DNA of 13,910 bases from Pseudomonadota bacterium. Lineage in GTDB: Bacteria; Pseudomonadota; Alphaproteobacteria; Rhodospirillales; 2-02-FULL-58-16. This document shows, in pieces, positions 13,149 to 13,910 of the stretch (positions are counted from its first letter, which is position 1; each line of letters opens with the position of its first letter). Made by a program: the position numbers and the translations under genes. Location: contig JACZWD010000049.1 of NCBI GenBank assembly GCA_022572335.1, positions 1 through 13,910 on the forward strand, given 5' to 3'. The notes beneath the pieces were generated by a model that worked only from the letters and a program-made list of their open reading frames with translations, ran no database searches and had not been told where the DNA came from.

Positions 13149-13910
13149 AAAACCGATTCCCGGCCAGGGCCGGTTGCAGGAGCTCGCGCAGTTTGGCCAG
13201 CGCCCGCGTTTCCAGTTGGCGCACCCGGTCCTTCGAGACACCCAGCTCGCGGCCGATGGCCTCGAAGGTCTGGCGGACGTCCTCGAAATAGCGCTTGCGG
13301 ATGACCAGTTGTTCGCGCGGCGGCAACATGGCCAGCGCCTTGCCGACGATTTCGCTGACGAACCGGCGCTCGCTGGCCTCCGCCACGGCCTGCTCCGGCG
13401 TCGGCGCATCGCTGGTCAGGCAGTCCATCCAGGTCCGCGGGTCGCCGTTGCCGCCGGGGCCGGCCATGGGCTGGTCCAGGGACCGGTCCCTGCCGGCCAG
13501 GCGCCGGGCCAGGGTCCTCACCTCGTTGGCGGTGGCGCCGAAGCTTTTCGCCAGCCGGGCGGTGATTTCGTCGCTCAGGCCCTCGGCGCCGCCGATGAGT
13601 TCGGCCGTCACCTGGCGCAGGCGCAGGATCAGCGCCTTCTGGGCGTTGGTGGTGCCCATGCGCACCAGGGACCACGAGTGCATCACGTGGTCCTGAATGG
13701 CGGAGCGGATCCACCACATGGCGTAGGTGGAAAGGCGCACCCCGCGGTCCGGGTTGAAACGCCGCACGGCGCGGATCAAACCGACCGTTCCTTCCTGGAT
13801 GAGGTCGCTCATGGGCAGGCCCGAACCCCGGTAACGGCGGGCGATCTTGATGACGAAGCGCAGGTGGCTGGCGATCAGGCGGCCGGCCGCGTCGGCGTCC
13901 CCGGCTTCGG
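13147..13910 (-). CDS. RpoH-like (sigma-32 group) RNA polymerase sigma factor, N-terminus outside window
   Basis: The frame stays open from the stop at 13147 to the right edge, giving 253 visible residues; the ATG at 13812 is internal. Seen in order are region 2.1 (AAGRLIASHLRFVIKIARRY), region 2.2-2.4 (DLIQEGTVGLIRAVRRFNP, then STYAMWWIRSAIQDHVMHSW), SLVRMGTTNAQKA, and region 4 (LPPREQLVIRKRYFEDVRQT and RELGVSKDRVRQLETRALAK). These are characteristic of the heat-shock sigma factor RpoH. It would direct RNA polymerase to heat-shock promoters. The segment after the conserved GTT reads NAQKALILRLR, whereas typical RpoH proteins carry the RpoH box with an FF pair (QRKLFFNLR in E. coli). This suggests a divergent paralogue, so I leave the symbol open. 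Confidence 0.85.
   Translation of the reverse strand, partial: EAGDADAAGRLIASHLRFVIKIARRYRGSGLPMSDLIQEGTVGLIRAVRRFNPDRGVRLSTYAMWWIRSAIQDHVMHSWSLVRMGTTNAQKALILRLRQVTAELIGGAEGLSDEITARLAKSFGATANEVRTLARRLAGRDRSLDQPMAGPGGNGDPRTWMDCLTSDAPTPEQAVAEASERRFVSEIVGKALAMLPPREQLVIRKRYFEDVRQTFEAIGRELGVSKDRVRQLETRALAKLRELLQPALAGNRF

Overview
The window is high-GC, gene-dense bacterial DNA. It most resembles an alphaproteobacterium, probably a Rhodospirillales-like lineage. The reasons are the prs-rplY-pth-ychF order, the lgt-midA-pgeF order with a divergent ubiK (BMFP) gene, an ADP-heptose epimerase (so a Gram-negative with heptose-containing LPS) and an RpoH-type sigma factor. The lineage is an inference from gene order and family resemblance; there is no rRNA here.

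Layout, left to right. (1) 1-1090, minus strand: methionine salvage, with mtnP followed by the first 66 codons of mtnA, which runs off the left edge. (2) 1091-2430: an accessory patch. A HigB/HigA toxin-antitoxin pair (1468-2049, minus) lies between two direct, nearly identical copies of a ~205-bp repeat (about 1221-1424 and 2212-2416). Each copy is built of nested inverted repeats. A different 58-bp repeat touches the second copy, and a diverged copy of it recurs inverted at 6909-6966. (3) 2431-6646, minus: prs, rplY (L25/Ctc), pth, ychF and a dienelactone-hydrolase-family gene, tightly packed and closed by an intrinsic terminator that abuts the second repeat. (4) 6967-10820, minus: hldD, lgt, midA, pgeF and a possible 22-codon membrane peptide. 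(5) 11023-13112, plus: ubiK, then ybjN-like and proC, closed by an intrinsic terminator. (6) 13147-13910, minus: most of an rpoH-like sigma factor gene, converging on proC and cut by the right edge.

Most genes are ordinary housekeeping genes. prs supplies PRPP; rplY, pth and ychF serve the ribosome and peptidyl-tRNA recycling; lgt and hldD build the envelope; ubiK and midA are tied by family to respiratory-chain assembly or ubiquinone; pgeF and mtnP/mtnA handle purine nucleoside and methylthioadenosine by-products. Candidate sigma70-type promoters can be read upstream of prs, hldD, ubiK and the ybjN-like gene.

The unusual part is the repeat landscape. A toxin-antitoxin cassette is bracketed by structured direct repeats. 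Both repeats sit against terminator-like hairpins whose stems differ in sequence but keep pairing. There is also a solo half-copy of the repeat at about 11496-11542 and a long inverted repeat upstream of prs. I found no CRISPR array, tRNA, rRNA, transposase or integrase.
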